From positions 30,587,001 to 30,651,000 of the forward strand of contig NC_081822.1 of the NCBI RefSeq assembly GCF_030704535.1: DNA of 64,000 bases, read 5' to 3'. The notes under the pieces are model-generated. The model saw only the letters and a list, made by a program, of their open reading frames with translations, ran no database searches and was not told where the DNA came from. Of the stretch, positions 22,700 to 34,487 are shown in pieces (within the stretch, counting starts at the first letter, position 1; each line of letters starts with the position of its first letter). The DNA comes from Vitis vinifera (taxonomy: Eukaryota > Streptophyta > Magnoliopsida > Vitales > Vitaceae). Both the position numbers and the translations under genes were made by a program.

Positions 22700-23726
22700 C
22701 ATTCATAATATTTTTAAATTCAGAAGGGGCAATTTTAAGACATGACATTCCATTCATTATGACCAAAATGGACAATAAAAGCAGTTTTATATCTATCTTA
22801 TTCTTTAATTTGAATTTGCTAGAATCCAGATTTCATATCAAATTTTGAATTAATTACAGAACTATGTAGTCTTTTGAGTAAATCTTGCTTATTAGGAATA
22901 GGGTATCTTATCCACTATAATACTTTATTTAAAGGTTTATAATTAATGACTAATCTTGGTGCTCCTCTTTCTATCTCAGCAGCATTTTGTACATAAAAAG
23001 CGGCACAACTCCAATGAGATTTTTAGGGTCTGATTAATTTCTTCTTTAATAATGAATCAATTTCTTGTTTACAATATTCTAAAATTTTTTCATTCATTTG
23101 AATAGGTTTAGCCTTAGTAGGAATTTTAGATTCATCAAAATTTTGAATATAAGACAGACTTATCTCATGTTTCTTTCTGGACCAAAAAGCATTTGGAAGA
23201 TCAGAACAAATTTCTTTTTGAAAAAGATCTTGAATTTCTTTTATTCTCTTTTGAACCTTTTCTTCTACAAGTTGTTCTTCTATCTTTTTATATTGAATTT
23301 CTTTTGATAGATAATTTAAATGAGCTTGTTTTCTTTGAATTAAATTTATTCTTTTATTTATTGAATCACTTTGGACTTGATGTATTTCTTTTTTAGTTAA
23401 TGGATATATAAAAGGAAAAAATATGGTGTTTCCTAATATTGTAGTTTTAACACCTTCATCATTTACTTGAAAGGGGTAAAGTAATGTAATAAAAGGAGTT
23501 CCTAAAATTAAAGGTTTAGTCACATTTTGTACTAATATAAATTGAGTTTTAAAACAATAATTATTTTGACATATATGAACATTTTGAAGTTTAAATTCTA
23601 TTTCTAATTTTCCTTTATTTGCAGCAAAAAGTTCTTGTCCGGTTTGTTCATAATATTTAATAGGAATTAATCCTTCTTGAATACAATTCATATCAGTTCC
23701 TGAGTCTATTAATGCTACTATTTCCA
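22689..23726 (-). pseudogene. element B protease and N-terminal RT, minus-strand copy
   Basis: Reading down from 23726 this is a better-preserved copy of 16925-17965. The protease keeps its active site (VALIDSGTDMNC), followed by LILGTPFITLLYPF and an open frame of 234 codons to KKKLIRP, where the same TAA as in the plus copy occurs. The frame continues through the RT fingers to SEFKNIMNDIF and is then cut and joined to leader sequence. The RT catalytic YIDD and everything after it are absent. Its upstream end joins a plus-strand leader fragment at 23731. Confidence 0.9.
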
Positions 23727-23730
23727 TTTA

Positions 23731-24065
23731 GTTTGGAAAGAGCTTGGCAAGAGAGCTTGATAGCTTGAGATAGTGAGAAATTGAGAGTTTAAAATTTTCT
23801 CTCTTGTAATTTTCCTCATCCAGTCTTTTGTATTCATCACTTTGAGTCATCCATCTACTGTCAACAAGCTTGTATTCAACAACTCTCTATAATCAAGGTA
23901 TATTTTCAATAAACAATATTTTCAGATTCAAATATCTGTGTTTTTATGTTTAAATTTATGCAATAAATTAGACAGAATTAGACATTAAATATTTCTATTT
24001 TTATGCTTGGAGTTCATTAGACTGAATTAATTATTGCGTGCATGTACTATTATATGTCCTGGGTG
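23731..24065 (+). repeat. isolated leader fragment (cap site to primer-site edge), element B
   Basis: Matches 20500-20834 with few differences. The left edge corresponds to the predicted cap site and the right edge (CCTGGGTG) stops four bases before the primer-binding site. It is followed directly by capsid C-terminal sequence that does not belong next to it. Confidence 0.85.
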
Positions 24066-24601
24066 GAAAAAACAATAAAAGAAATTAATGAAATACAAAA
24101 AATAGAAAATAAAGAAAAAACAAAAACAAAAAATGTAATATCTTCAAAAGTAGATAAGCAAATATTTTTTGATGTTGTAGATAAAATTCAAGATGAAGAA
24201 ACACAAAGAAACTATTTAAAAAATTTTAAAAATTTAATTATCACTGAAGATTCAAATAAAATTCAAATTAAACCTACACAATATTCAATGGATGAAATTT
24301 ATAATAGATTCAAAAAGACTCAAAGGCCAATAACTATTAAAGACTTGGAAGAAGAAATAAAAGAAATAAAAACGCAAATAAATCAATTAAAATTAGAAAA
24401 TGAACAAATAAAACAAGAAAATGAACAAATTAGAAATGAAATATAGTATAAACAAGATTTTGTTGAAACATCTGATAATCAAAATCTAGGAATAATAATG
24501 CCTAATAAAAAAACTCGTATAGAATCATTTATAAATACAATATCAAAAATAGATTTTCAAAGATGGTATACAAATATAAAACTCATAGTAGAAGATTTAA
24601 A
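24066..24601 (+). pseudogene. element B capsid C-terminal fragment
   Basis: Lys/Glu/Asn-rich, coiled-coil-like sequence (for example EEETQRNYLKNFKNLI-type and repeated EN EQIKQ motifs) corresponding to element A residues after its zinc finger (about 12700-13130). A TAG at 24444-24446 falls two codons from the position of the TAA at 13001 in element A. The frame continues beyond the stop with FINTISKIDFQRWYTNIKLI and is cut just before the protease. Confidence 0.8.
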
Positions 24602-25690
24602 GTTGTTTTATTTGAAGATTTTGATTTATTAGGAGTAGATTTTACAAACTTCTTCTGAAATTTTGACTCTATGTATGGTTTTTTACCTTTTATTTTATTT
24701 TGTTTATTTTTTCTTTTTAAAGGGGCAACTATTGTATCATAACCATAATATGAACAAAATTTTCCTAATTCTTTTTTACTGTCTTGTTTTTCTTTTTTCA
24801 TTTGACTCTTTAATTTAAGATCTGTATAAAGAGCTAAACCTTCATTATTGAAAAAAGTAATTAGTTCTCCATATGTTAATGACTCATAAGGAATTCTACC
24901 ATATGAATATTTCTTATTCTTTGTCTAACCTTTTTTGCAAATAAAGTGGGTAAACTAGATATAAATTTTTCTTTCCAATAATGACTTCCACAATCATGTC
25001 TTGTCATAACTTTGACCAAAAACATATCTTTATACCACTTGAAATCTTGAAGTGTTGAGCATCTAAGATTATTAAGGATTTCAGAAGTTCTTTCTTGAAA
25101 ATAAACTAGATCTCCTATAAAATGTTTTGCTATTGCAAATATTAATGTATTGACAACATCTTCTTCATAAGATTGGACTGATGTTTCTTCTTCTTTGACT
25201 ATTGTCTTTTTTGCATTTAATATGTATTCTCTATCATTTTGACTCAAATAATGATCCCACCAACCTTTAAGTAAACCAGTGAATCCTATTACTAAGGCGT
25301 CAGCAGCATGAAAGTCAGAATTACTAGTCTTGATTCTATAAGCATTAGCAATCATCATCATTTCATGAAATAAATTAATTATTTGATGTTCACTCATTCT
25401 ATTTATATTCCATTCATAAAAACTACTACCATCATAACTAACAGCTAATTGATAATTTCTTTCTTCTAATTGAACATCAGGAAAAGAGGGTTTTGAATAA
25501 TAATTTTTTCTACTTACAAAATTATTAAAAATTGCATTGACTATTGCAGGGGGGTTTTCTATTGAATCAGGAGACATTTTGAATTGTTCTTCTATTTTAT
25601 TTATTTATGATTTTCCTTTTGTTATAGTTTGAATTTGATTCTTATTTTGATTAATACCATTAATATTGAGTTTATCTAATCTAATTTGTT
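24602..25690 (-). pseudogene. element B capsid central fragment
   Basis: On the minus strand, 25577-24876 is open (233 codons) and includes LEERNYQLAVSYDG, FTGLLKGWWDHYLS, KHFIGDL and YWKEKFISSLP, all matching the element A capsid. It continues after a frame break to 24602 with KFCSYYGYD and a Lys-rich tail. The zinc knuckle expected next is missing at the inversion junction. Upstream of 25577 about 110 more bases look viral. Confidence 0.85.
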
Positions 25691-26520
25691 AATATTATAT
25701 CTAACTTATTGGTATGACTAAAATACATTGATCTTACAACATTAATATTTTAAATATATAATATATTAATATATAACTTAATTTAATTTTTAATTGTTTT
25801 TAAACAAACACTTGTCAATAGCTTCCGTATATTCTTTAAAATTCCTTTTACTATAAATTAAACTTAGAAGACGATTTTTTTTTTTTTTTCAGTTTATGAT
25901 TTTCGTTATAAAAATTATTGTTATTATAAGTCTATTAATAGTTTTATTGAAAAATTAAACATTTAAAATTTATGAAATCTATATAATAAAAAATATAAGA
26001 ACTTTATATTTTTAATTATCAAAATGAAATGATAATTTGAAAATTTATTATATTATATATTATTATTATTATTTTTAATAAATTATTTATAATATCTTTA
26101 AAACAATAATTAAAGGAACAATAATTTATAATTAATTATTATATAATTTATATGTATTAGTATTAATATTATTCTTATTTGATAGGTTATTAATGATGAT
26201 GATTAGAAAAGAAAAAGAGGTAAATTGTAGGTAGGATACTTATGTATTGAACTTATAAGATAAATATATTAAAAGTACAATACATTAAGACATGTCTTAA
26301 TTTTGTTTTTTAATAATTATAAGAAAAATTTATTATAATATTTTCTTAATAATTATATTGTAAAGTTTAATAATTCAAAATTTATGAAATCTATTTAATA
26401 AAAATATAAAAATAATTTTTTATTGTAATATTTTCTTTTGAAATGTATATAATAAAAAATATAATAAATTTATTTTTTTAATTATGAGAATGAAATAATA
26501 ATTTTTAAGATTATTATTAT
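25691..26520. other. AT-rich spacer
   Basis: Very AT-rich with a T16 run near 25875 and scattered imperfect short repeats. No gene or element is recognised. Confidence 0.5.
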
Positions 26521-26524
26521 TATT

Positions 26525-26925
26525 AATTAAAAAAGAAAAAGATAAAATGTAGAAAAGACAAAGTAGGGGACATTTTTTACTCTAAAGTGAAAATTATGAG
26601 GATATATTTGAGTTTTTATATTTTGAGCCCTTTTAAAACTTATCAAAGTTGTTGGTGATTTTGGGTCATTATCAAGCATAGTCCACCCTATATAACAATT
26701 CTCCCAAATGGGTCATTATCACAATAATAAAAAATAATTAGTAAAAAAAAAAAAAGATAAAATAGAAAAAAGATAAAGTAAGGGATATGTTTGACTTTAA
26801 AGTGAAAAGTACAAGGGTATATTTGAGTTTTTATATTTTGAGGCCTTTTCAAGACTCATCAAAGTCGATGTTCTTTTTGGGTCATTATCACGCGTGGTCC
26901 ACCCTCTATAGCAAGGTCATTATCA
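26525..26925 (+). repeat. two imperfect tandem units of about 200 bp
   Basis: Unit 1 (26525-26720) and unit 2 (26735-26925) share AGATAAAATAGAAAA-type starts, GATATATTTGAGTTTTTATA, and end with GGGTCATTATCA. A third partial GGTCATTATCACGCGT lies at 26911. Non-coding. Confidence 0.7.
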
Positions 26926-27005
26926 CGCGTAGTCTCATCCTATAAAACAATTTAGAGCGTGTTTGGGTGTTTGAAGATTGATCTTTATGGTTTTATGACG
27001 TTTAA

Positions 27006-27273
27006 ACTATGTTTGATCCAATAAAATACTAAGAAAAAAAGTGTTAGGAAAAATAATTTTATCATATTTAATTTTATTATAAAAAATATAAAAGAAATTC
27101 AAATATAATTAACAATAGTTTAAAATTTATGTATTTTAAAATTATTTAATTTTATTATGATTGACAGAAATATATGAAATGAGTTTGAAGAAGTCTATAA
27201 AAATAATTTATTTACTTTAAACTTTTTTTTTCTTTTTTTCTTTTCTATTTTTTTTTCTTAAAAATCAAACATA
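27006..27273. mobile_element. MITE-like element, family M1, copy 1
   Basis: Bounded by ACTATGTTTGATC and its inverse ATCAAACATAAC. The internal sequence (AAAAATAATTTTATCATATTTAATT; GCATTTTAAAATTATTTAAT-type block; ATGAATTTGAAG) matches 34149-34420. There is no coding capacity. Confidence 0.55.
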
Positions 27274-27279
27274 ACTTTA

Positions 27280-30200
27280 GAATAAAAAATAGTTTTTTAA
27301 CACTTAGGGATAAACTTTTAATACAAAATAGTTTTTTGAAAATTTATTACGAAAATAGGTTAGTTACAAAACAAATTGAAGATGGATTCAATTATTTTAT
27401 TTTATTTTTTGTAAATATAGAGAATAATTTGGAGAGGTATTTTTGTGAAGAAAAAGCAGAGAAAGTTGTTTTACATATTTGAATTTTTAAATAGAATTTT
27501 GCTTTTGACAATGATTAAAAATTAATCTCAAAAATTGTTTTTTGAAAGCTATTTTAAAAAATATAATCAAACGGCTTCTTAATATTTTGTTAGTAGGTTA
27601 TATTTTCAAGGGAAAATAGTAGGTGGGGAGGGTATGACAATAACATAAAGGGTTCATCTACTTGGATAATTCTCTCCAAGTCCATTTCATTCCATAACAG
27701 GTTGAAATACCATAAATATCCTTTAGTTAAAAGCTTTTAAAATTCAAAACATTTAAATTACTTCACCTTTTTTTTATCAAGACATTTATGGTGTGTAAAC
27801 CCCACATTAGTTGTAATCACTGGCTCCCAAATTTTAAATCAAAATTTTGGGTTTTAACCCTTACAATTATTATATATAATGATAGTATAATTTTTTATTT
27901 AAATTTACCATTTAAGACCAAAATACTTTTAAGAACTATTTTCAAAAAACATCTAATGTATTTTTTATATATTTATATTTTAATTCTAATTTTTAATTTT
28001 ATTAAAAACAAAACAAGTTTCATAATTATGCAATAAAAATGATGAATTTTTCATATTTTTCTAATTCTAAATTGATAAATCATGTTTTTGTATTGAATAC
28101 GAGGAAGATATAATGTTTAATTTTTTTATTTAGATTGCCTAAAAAGAATAAGAAAATAATGGAAAATATTTGATCATTTCTTTTTCTTTTTTTATAATAA
28201 AATAATTTTTTTTTAAATTCCATGATTTTTCTATAATTTTTTCCTTTGCATAGTATTTTTTTCTTAATTTTTATATATAATTTTGTTTTTCAATACATAG
28301 AGTGCACTAATGTGTATACTTGTACATTGGATAGAACATAAGGTTAATCATAATATTAGGTTATCATGATTCACCAAATTACTATGTTATATGAGTTCTT
28401 AACCTTAAAAGAATATTGTGCTAGTGTTGAGGTCTTCAGTAGCTTTAACCTATGGGTGAGATCCTAAGTATGTTATATATTCCTTATAGATTAGATTACT
28501 ATTAGTTAAGGTAGGTAGGTGTCAATAAGATAGGCACCACAATATCTCATGTGATTGAAATGGTGTTTCCCATTGAATGATCCTAAAGGCTTGTGATCAC
28601 GTAGACTGTGGTTAGAATACTTCCTTTAGTAGAATTAGGCATATTCTTTTTTATAGTATTTGTTTTTCTAGATTATAGACATCAATTAATAGGAAGTTTC
28701 TATACAATGGATAGTTGGTTACAAACCTAAGTTTCATATCTCGATTTAATATCATATAATATTGGCGTATAGTTGACTTTTTATAATATGATGTTGAGTT
28801 AATTTCAGAATTAGAATTTAAAGAGACATTATTTTCCTATGGACCCCATTAATCCTCGTTCAAGCTCAAATTCCTTTGTGGTACATCATTTAAAAGATAA
28901 ATGAGTTTCTTATTTATAAGTGTGCATAATGACATTTTGGTAAAAACACATGATTACACAAAAGTTTTTTAATAGTCTTTCTGGATTTGGTTTAATAATT
29001 AATTAGAGCTCAATAAGACTAATCGATTAATTAGGATTCAAGTGGGTTAGACTAAGTGACTCAAGCCCAAAATGCGCTCGTGTCACTTAAATACATAGAT
29101 AAAAAGCCTATATAAACCCCTTTAAGATTTAGGGTTTGTAAGTTTACTTATTCTGTCTATCAGACAAAGAGAACCCTAGCCTCTATCCCTATGGAGATTA
29201 TTCCAACATTTATTTATATATATATATATATATAAGTAGAGACGTTTCCAACATTCTTATGTACCAATGTTTAAAAGAGAGTTATTAGGTAGAAGATTGT
29301 GATGTATTCGGGACCACACCATCTTTTTCTTTGTGTAGATTGTAATATAAGAACATTTAGATCAAAGGTAAGTTTTTTAAGCATTAGGTGTATAGTTTTA
29401 GTATTATTATCATGTCCACTATGTAGATCTAACATCCTTAGATGTTTAGAGAGTATGTGCCTATGATCTAGGGGCATCCCAACAACCGGAGCCCTAGATT
29501 AGGAAAAACATATTAAATCTAATCTAAAGTATGTTAACTCTACTTTTTAGGGTGTTTTATTTATCCTATGGCCAAAAGGGATTTTACCATGAATGGTTTT
29601 ATCTTTTTGGTTTATGAATGTTGAATTTGTTTCTCTAGATTGGGTTGTGAACTCCAAAAGGAGTATAGGATTTTTATTTCCATATTCATGTTTTTATTAT
29701 TTCTCTCTTTGCTTGCTGACTTTCCACATAAGAATGCATATTTAAATTGGAAAGGTACCGGTAAGTACATTTTTTTTCCATACATAAACATACGACCAAG
29801 GTTTGAGAAATATTGTTCAAAGAAAAGTATGTAATTTATCAAAATATAATTTACATTACTTTTTTGAACCAGTGCCTTAATTTATTTATTGATGTGGGAG
29901 ATAATTTTCGATAGTTAAAAATGTGAACAAAGACATGCATGTTGTGGACATTGTCCTTGAAAAAACCCTCGCCTATTTTTAAAAAACTGTAACCGATTTC
30001 CAGCAGGTTGCCAAACGAACCCTTATTTATTTATTTATTTCTATTTTTTGGGTTTTCTTCTTTTATGATCCATCACTACTCAGTCAACGCATGCATGGCG
30101 AGACAGTAATGGGAAAGGGTTTGACGGACTAGTATGATGAGAAAGATGAAAGGGTGGTAGAAGCGGAGGGGCTTGACTGGTTCAAAACAGAGTGATTATG

Positions 30201-30368
30201 TTTAGGAGCGTGCGACAATCCCAAAGCCATCATCTCACTATCATTTTCTCTAAGTAAAACCGCGTGCTAGTGTCTTAGTCTACTCAATCCCCAAAACTCC
30301 TCACTTTTCTCCATTCACTCGGCAAATTCTTTGGTCTCTCAGACTTCAAATCTCTCCCTCTATCTGTA
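27280..30368. other. non-coding spacer with possible retrotransposon debris
   Basis: 27280-28280 is AT-rich. 28290-29500 has more balanced composition and includes a (TA)n run at 29214-29235 and an ordered, non-coding texture like a decayed LTR or retroelement tail, but I cannot define its ends. 29500-30000 is featureless. 30050-30368 is the NAC upstream region, with TTGAC and GTCAAC W-box-like cores near 30083, 30121 and 30175. Confidence 0.45.
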
Positions 30369-30455
30369 CATATATTAGAGTATACCACATTCACCCCACA
30401 ACCCAAAAGGCCATAGTAGCGCACCACCGACTACAATACTGATTAATCGACAGCA

Positions 30456-31394
30456 ATGGAGGACCTCCCACCGGGCTTTCGCTTCTACCCAACTGAAGAA
30501 GAACTCGTCTCCTTCTACCTCCGCATGAAGCTCCAGGGCAAGAGGCTGCAGGAGCTCAACCGGGTCATCCCCGATGTCAACATTTATGAGCTGGAGCCGT
30601 GGCATCTTCCAAGTTAATGTCTATTCCTCTTCTTCGTGGCTCTCTTAATTTCTCATGTCTCTCTTTTGTTGGGTGACTGAATGTGAAATGTTGTTGCAGG
30701 GCTTTCAGGGGAGGTGTGCAGAAGGGACACTGAGCAATGGTTCTTCTTTATCCCGCGACAAGCGAGGGAGGTCCAGGGAGGGAGGCCCAGTAGGACTACT
30801 GGGTCAGGGTACTGGAAGGCCACGGGCTCTCCAAGCTACGTCTACTCTTCCGATAATCGGGTGATTGGAGTGAAGAAGACCATGGTTTTCTACAACGGCA
30901 AAGCTCCTGCTGGCAGAAAAACTAAGTGGAAGATGCAAGAGTACAGAGCCATTGAAGCAGATGCTACCCCAAAGGTATGCAATTCCTCGGTTTCTTTCTC
31001 GAATACTTGCTACCAAAAGAGTGTCTCTCTCTTGAGTATTGCCAATTTTCATTTCCTTTCTCTCTTTCTTTGTATTGATCAGTTGAGGCATGAGTTCAGT
31101 CTGTCCCGAGTTTATGTGATATCCGGGAGCTTCAGAGCATTTGATCGACGGCCCCTTGGCACAGTGACGAGAGAAGAAACCAGCCAACAAGTTCGACGAC
31201 AACATGCCGCCGCCGCCGCTGCTGCTGCTGCTGCAGTGTCATCTGATCATGTTCAGGATACTCAAATGATGGAGAAAAGAAGCTCATCACCTGAATGTTC
31301 ATATTCAGGAGGATATGACCATGTTCATCTCCAAGCCTCCTCCGCACCTATCGACGATTTTCTATGGGATTGGGGACAACTGGATTGGCTGTAA
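30456..31394 (+). CDS. NAC-domain transcription factor, NAC090-like
   Basis: Three exons: 30456-30612, 30700-30974 and 31083-31394 (stop TAA). They splice to 247 residues with GT/AG junctions at the conserved NAC intron positions. The NAC domain runs from residue 4. Subdomain A is LPPGFRFYPTEEELVSFYL, C contains EQWFFFIPRQ, D contains GYWKATGSPSYVYSSDN and VIGVKKTMVFYNGKAP, and E contains KTKWKMQEYRAIE and FSLSRVYVISGSFRAFDRRP. These are nuclear DNA-binding factors recognising CGT/CACG cores. Subdomain wording and short length match the ANAC090/NAC036-61 branch, often tied to senescence, salicylate and ripening control. The C-terminal activation region is short, with a run of ten alanines (GCC/GCT, from about 31206) and an acidic/Trp end (DDFLWDWGQLDWL). 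No defects are seen. Confidence 0.93.
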
Positions 31395-31825
31395 ACATAG
31401 TGTATAAAAAATAAATGCTAAGTAAGAAAAATAGAATTTTTCTTATTTGGTATATTTGGATTTCATAAGAAGAAAAATAAAATAAAAAAAGGAATCTAAT
31501 CACATCAAGAGGGAGAAAATCTCTAGTGCCTCTAGAAAGTGTCTATTAAAATGATTTAAAATATTTCTCAGAATTAGTGTGACACTCTAATTTTCTAATT
31601 CGTAAACATAGTCAAAAGTTTCTTTTCCACAACTTCCATTCATTTTCCCCAACAATTTTCTGTCTCCAATTTTCCATATATTAAGCTAGCAACAAAAGGC
31701 TAAGAATTGGGAATAGAAGAAACGTGGAGGGTTGATTAGAAATGAATTGAGGAGGGAGGGAGCTTTCATGAATTCCATCCCATCGTGTGCATCTTCTACT
31801 TTCTTTTCTCGAAAGGAAATCAAGA

Positions 31826-31954
31826 ATGAAAATATTGATAATTACGAATATATTGATAATTTGATTTTATGGATATATGGAATACATTAAAAATATAACG
31901 GTAGATATTTTGACACAAAATATTAGTGATGTAAAAATTAACAAAAATTCTAAA

Positions 31955-31991
<37 letters not shown>

Positions 31992-32660
31992 AGTAAAAAT
32001 AAAGATTTTAAAGTTATTTTATTTTAGAAAAATTGATATATATAATTTGTCATATTTGATAATAGTATCATTTACGTCAATAAAAATATAAATTTTATAA
32101 GTTTACATTTATTATTAAGTTGTATTACATATTATTTTACAATAATATTATGATAATATGTCTAATTTAAAAATATATTTAATATTAAAATTATAATCTA
32201 TTATAATTTAAATGTATTCAATAATATCAAATAAATAATAATATATATATAATTTTTTTAATATTTAAATTTTATATTTAATAAATATATAGATTATATA
32301 TATAAAAAAATCTATTAAGAAAAATATGTTTTTATTTTTTTGATAATAAATTAAATCAAAAATAAAAATAAAATAATTAGAATTAATTTATTTAATAAAA
32401 TAATCTTTACCCTTCTTTTATATATGTTGTGGTGCAAGTCTTTTTAAGAAGGAGCAACTTGCTCTAGAGGTTGCTATAGAATCCACATGAGCATTGTGTC
32501 TTAAGTGTATCCACATGGCTTTGACCATGCTTTTAAAGATTTTCCCAATGAATGAAATATCGGTTAAAAAAATCAAAAGAAATATTGGATATATCGATGA
32601 TATATTAAGGATATATCGATTATATATCCAGATATTTTAAACCAAAAAATTCAGATAACA
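31826..32660 (+). repeat. dispersed ATATCG-ended repeat family, copy 2
   Basis: Homologous to 8236-9062 in block order: the ATGGATATATGGA start, shared AT-rich core (CATATTTGATAATAGTATCA; ATTTTATAAGTTTACATTTATT), the GAGCAACTTGCTC box at 32453, and closing ATATCG motifs at 32575-32640. A (TA)n run of about 26 bases at 31960-31986 is specific to this copy. Confidence 0.62.
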
Positions 32661-33007
32661 ACTCTGATTTCTATATGGTCTCATAGACCTTAGAAATGGG
32701 TGAAGGGGCAAAGAGGCTCATCTCCATTTATTTGGTTTGGTGTAACAACTTTGAGGGCAGCATCAATGGTGATAAAGACGTTTCTAATAACCCCATTGAA
32801 CCACTTGATGCCTCCTAACTGTCTGCATCCTGGAGCCATTATGCTATGTTGCGTAAGCCCATCTCAGAAAGAAGTGATGGAATTGGAAACAGAGAAGGGC
32901 CTCACCATCACAAACAAGCGACTAGGATGAATTATGCAAGTAATAAGGAAATATTTTTATGAAAAGGATTAAGAGTATTTTTCTTATTTTTAGAAAATTA
33001 ATTCTAA

Positions 33008-33290
33008 AAGATTTCGAGCCCGTTTGATTGTATGATTTTAAAAATAGTTTTTTGTTTTTTAAAAACAAAAAATTATTTTTAAAATTTTCTAATACTGTTT
33101 GGTTGTTTTTCTTTAAAAATAATTTGTAAAAACAAAATGAAATAAAGAATAACTTTTAGAAAACAAGTAGAAGTTATTTTCATCAATTTTTAAAAATAGA
33201 AGAAAAATATAGACTGTTACCATGTTATTTTAAATTTGTTTTTAAAAACTGTTTTTGTTCCTTAACTTAAAAACAATTTTTAAAAATAAG
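33008..33290. mobile_element. MITE-like element, family M2
   Basis: Ends are inverted: CCGTTTGATTGTATG at the left, and CATAATCAAACTAAATC at the right. The interior is A/T homopolymer-rich without coding capacity. Size and end pattern resemble hAT-type MITEs. Confidence 0.5.
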
Positions 33291-34148
33291 TTTTAAAAAA
33301 ACATAATCAAACTAAATCTTAGTTTTTAAAATCTTCTCAAATTTTGGGATATTTAAGAATAATTTTTTTTTTTTGGAAACATGTTCTTATTTTCTACATT
33401 TTTATAAAAATGGAATCTTCCTTACCTGCACAATATTCTAATTTAATAGAAAATATATTTTTGGAAAATTCATGATGGAAAGTTTATTATTAAGAAAACT
33501 ATCCAAATGGTTTTCAGAAGTTAGTAATATTATGAGAATAAAATTATTTGAAAATAGGTTCAAAATAAAATATTTATTAAATTGGAAATAATGTATGAAA
33601 AATGAGAGTTCTATGAAAATGAAAATTTAAATTTTGAGAGCTTATTTTATTTTCAAAATATTTTTTTAAATAAAGTGCTCTCATAAAAATTTAAAATTTT
33701 TTAAAAATTTTCAATGATTACTTTCTCTTTTTATATTATAAAGGAAATCTTATCAATAGTTAAGACTCTATAATAGGAAATGTGAGTCTCACTAACTAAA
33801 GGATTACTAAACGCAATCATCATAACCATCTTATCTTCGAATGATTCATTTGATCCAATGGCTTCGACTCGATTAGGTAAGAGGAGCTCCACTTTAGACA
33901 ATCTTTTTTGTTTCTTTATTTTGAAATTATTACAATTTAAGCTCTTAATTGCTTTAAAAGATTTAAGTGAGAGTGGCCTTACAACCACGACCTCCACTAT
34001 TTAGATGAAGGAATCACTTGAGTGATACCATAAATCAGACTCCTCCATTAATTTAATCACAAAATATAAAAAGGAATTAAAAAGCCAAAAGTTGAGATCT
34101 CAAATCTTGTTAGGGAAAGCATATGACTCATAAAGATGTCCACCTATA

Positions 34149-34420
34149 GGTTATGTTTGATTTCAGGAAAGTACAAAGGAAAAAAAATGTTAAGAAAAAT
34201 AATTTTCTCATGTTTAATTGTCCTATAAAATATTCCAAAGAAAATTAAATATAATTAAAATTTGTTAGAAACATATGCATTTTAAAATTATTTAATATTT
34301 ATATTGATGAATTGAAATAAATAAAATGAATTTGAAGTAACAAATAAAAATAATTTATCATCTTTAACTCTATTTTTTTTTTTTTTTTTTTCTCTCTATT
34401 TTCTTTCTTTGGCTTTTTTG
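34149..34420. mobile_element. MITE-like element, family M1, copy 2 (right end unclear)
   Basis: Begins GGTTATGTTTGATTTC and shares the internal order of 27006-27273. The right TIR is obscured by T and CT runs (34370-34475). Confidence 0.5.
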
Positions 34421-34487
34421 AGGGAATCTTGCTAATGAAATCATAAATCAACCTCAACTCTCTCTCTCTCTCTCATGAATTTTTTTT

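Larger units (their letters stand above)
16925..25690. mobile_element. rearranged florendovirus-type cluster, element B (MP-less, RT-bearing)
   Basis: A patchwork of one caulimovirid in alternating orientations. 16925-18830 (+) is protease, RT and RNase H. 18831-20117 (+) is ORF2. 20118-21995 (+) is promoter, leader, primer site and capsid N-terminus. 21996-22530 (-) is an inverted capsid N-terminus and primer site. 22531-23726 (-) is leader joined to a truncated RT plus protease. 23731-24065 (+) is leader only. 24066-24601 (+) is capsid C-terminus. 24602-25690 (-) is capsid middle. No movement protein appears in any piece, and after the primer site ORF1 goes directly to capsid-type sequence. 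The pieces are similar enough to each other to come from a single virus lineage, distinct from element A. Confidence 0.85.

Noticed and set aside
9663..25690. A single very large virus spanning both elements
   Set aside because: The capsid, protease and ORF2 regions are present twice in diverged form with different leaders, and host repeat plus a UGT fragment separate them.
31200..31245. Trinucleotide run in the NAC gene as a pathological expansion
   Set aside because: Ten alanines encoded by mixed GCC/GCT codons, ordinary for a plant transcription factor C-terminus.
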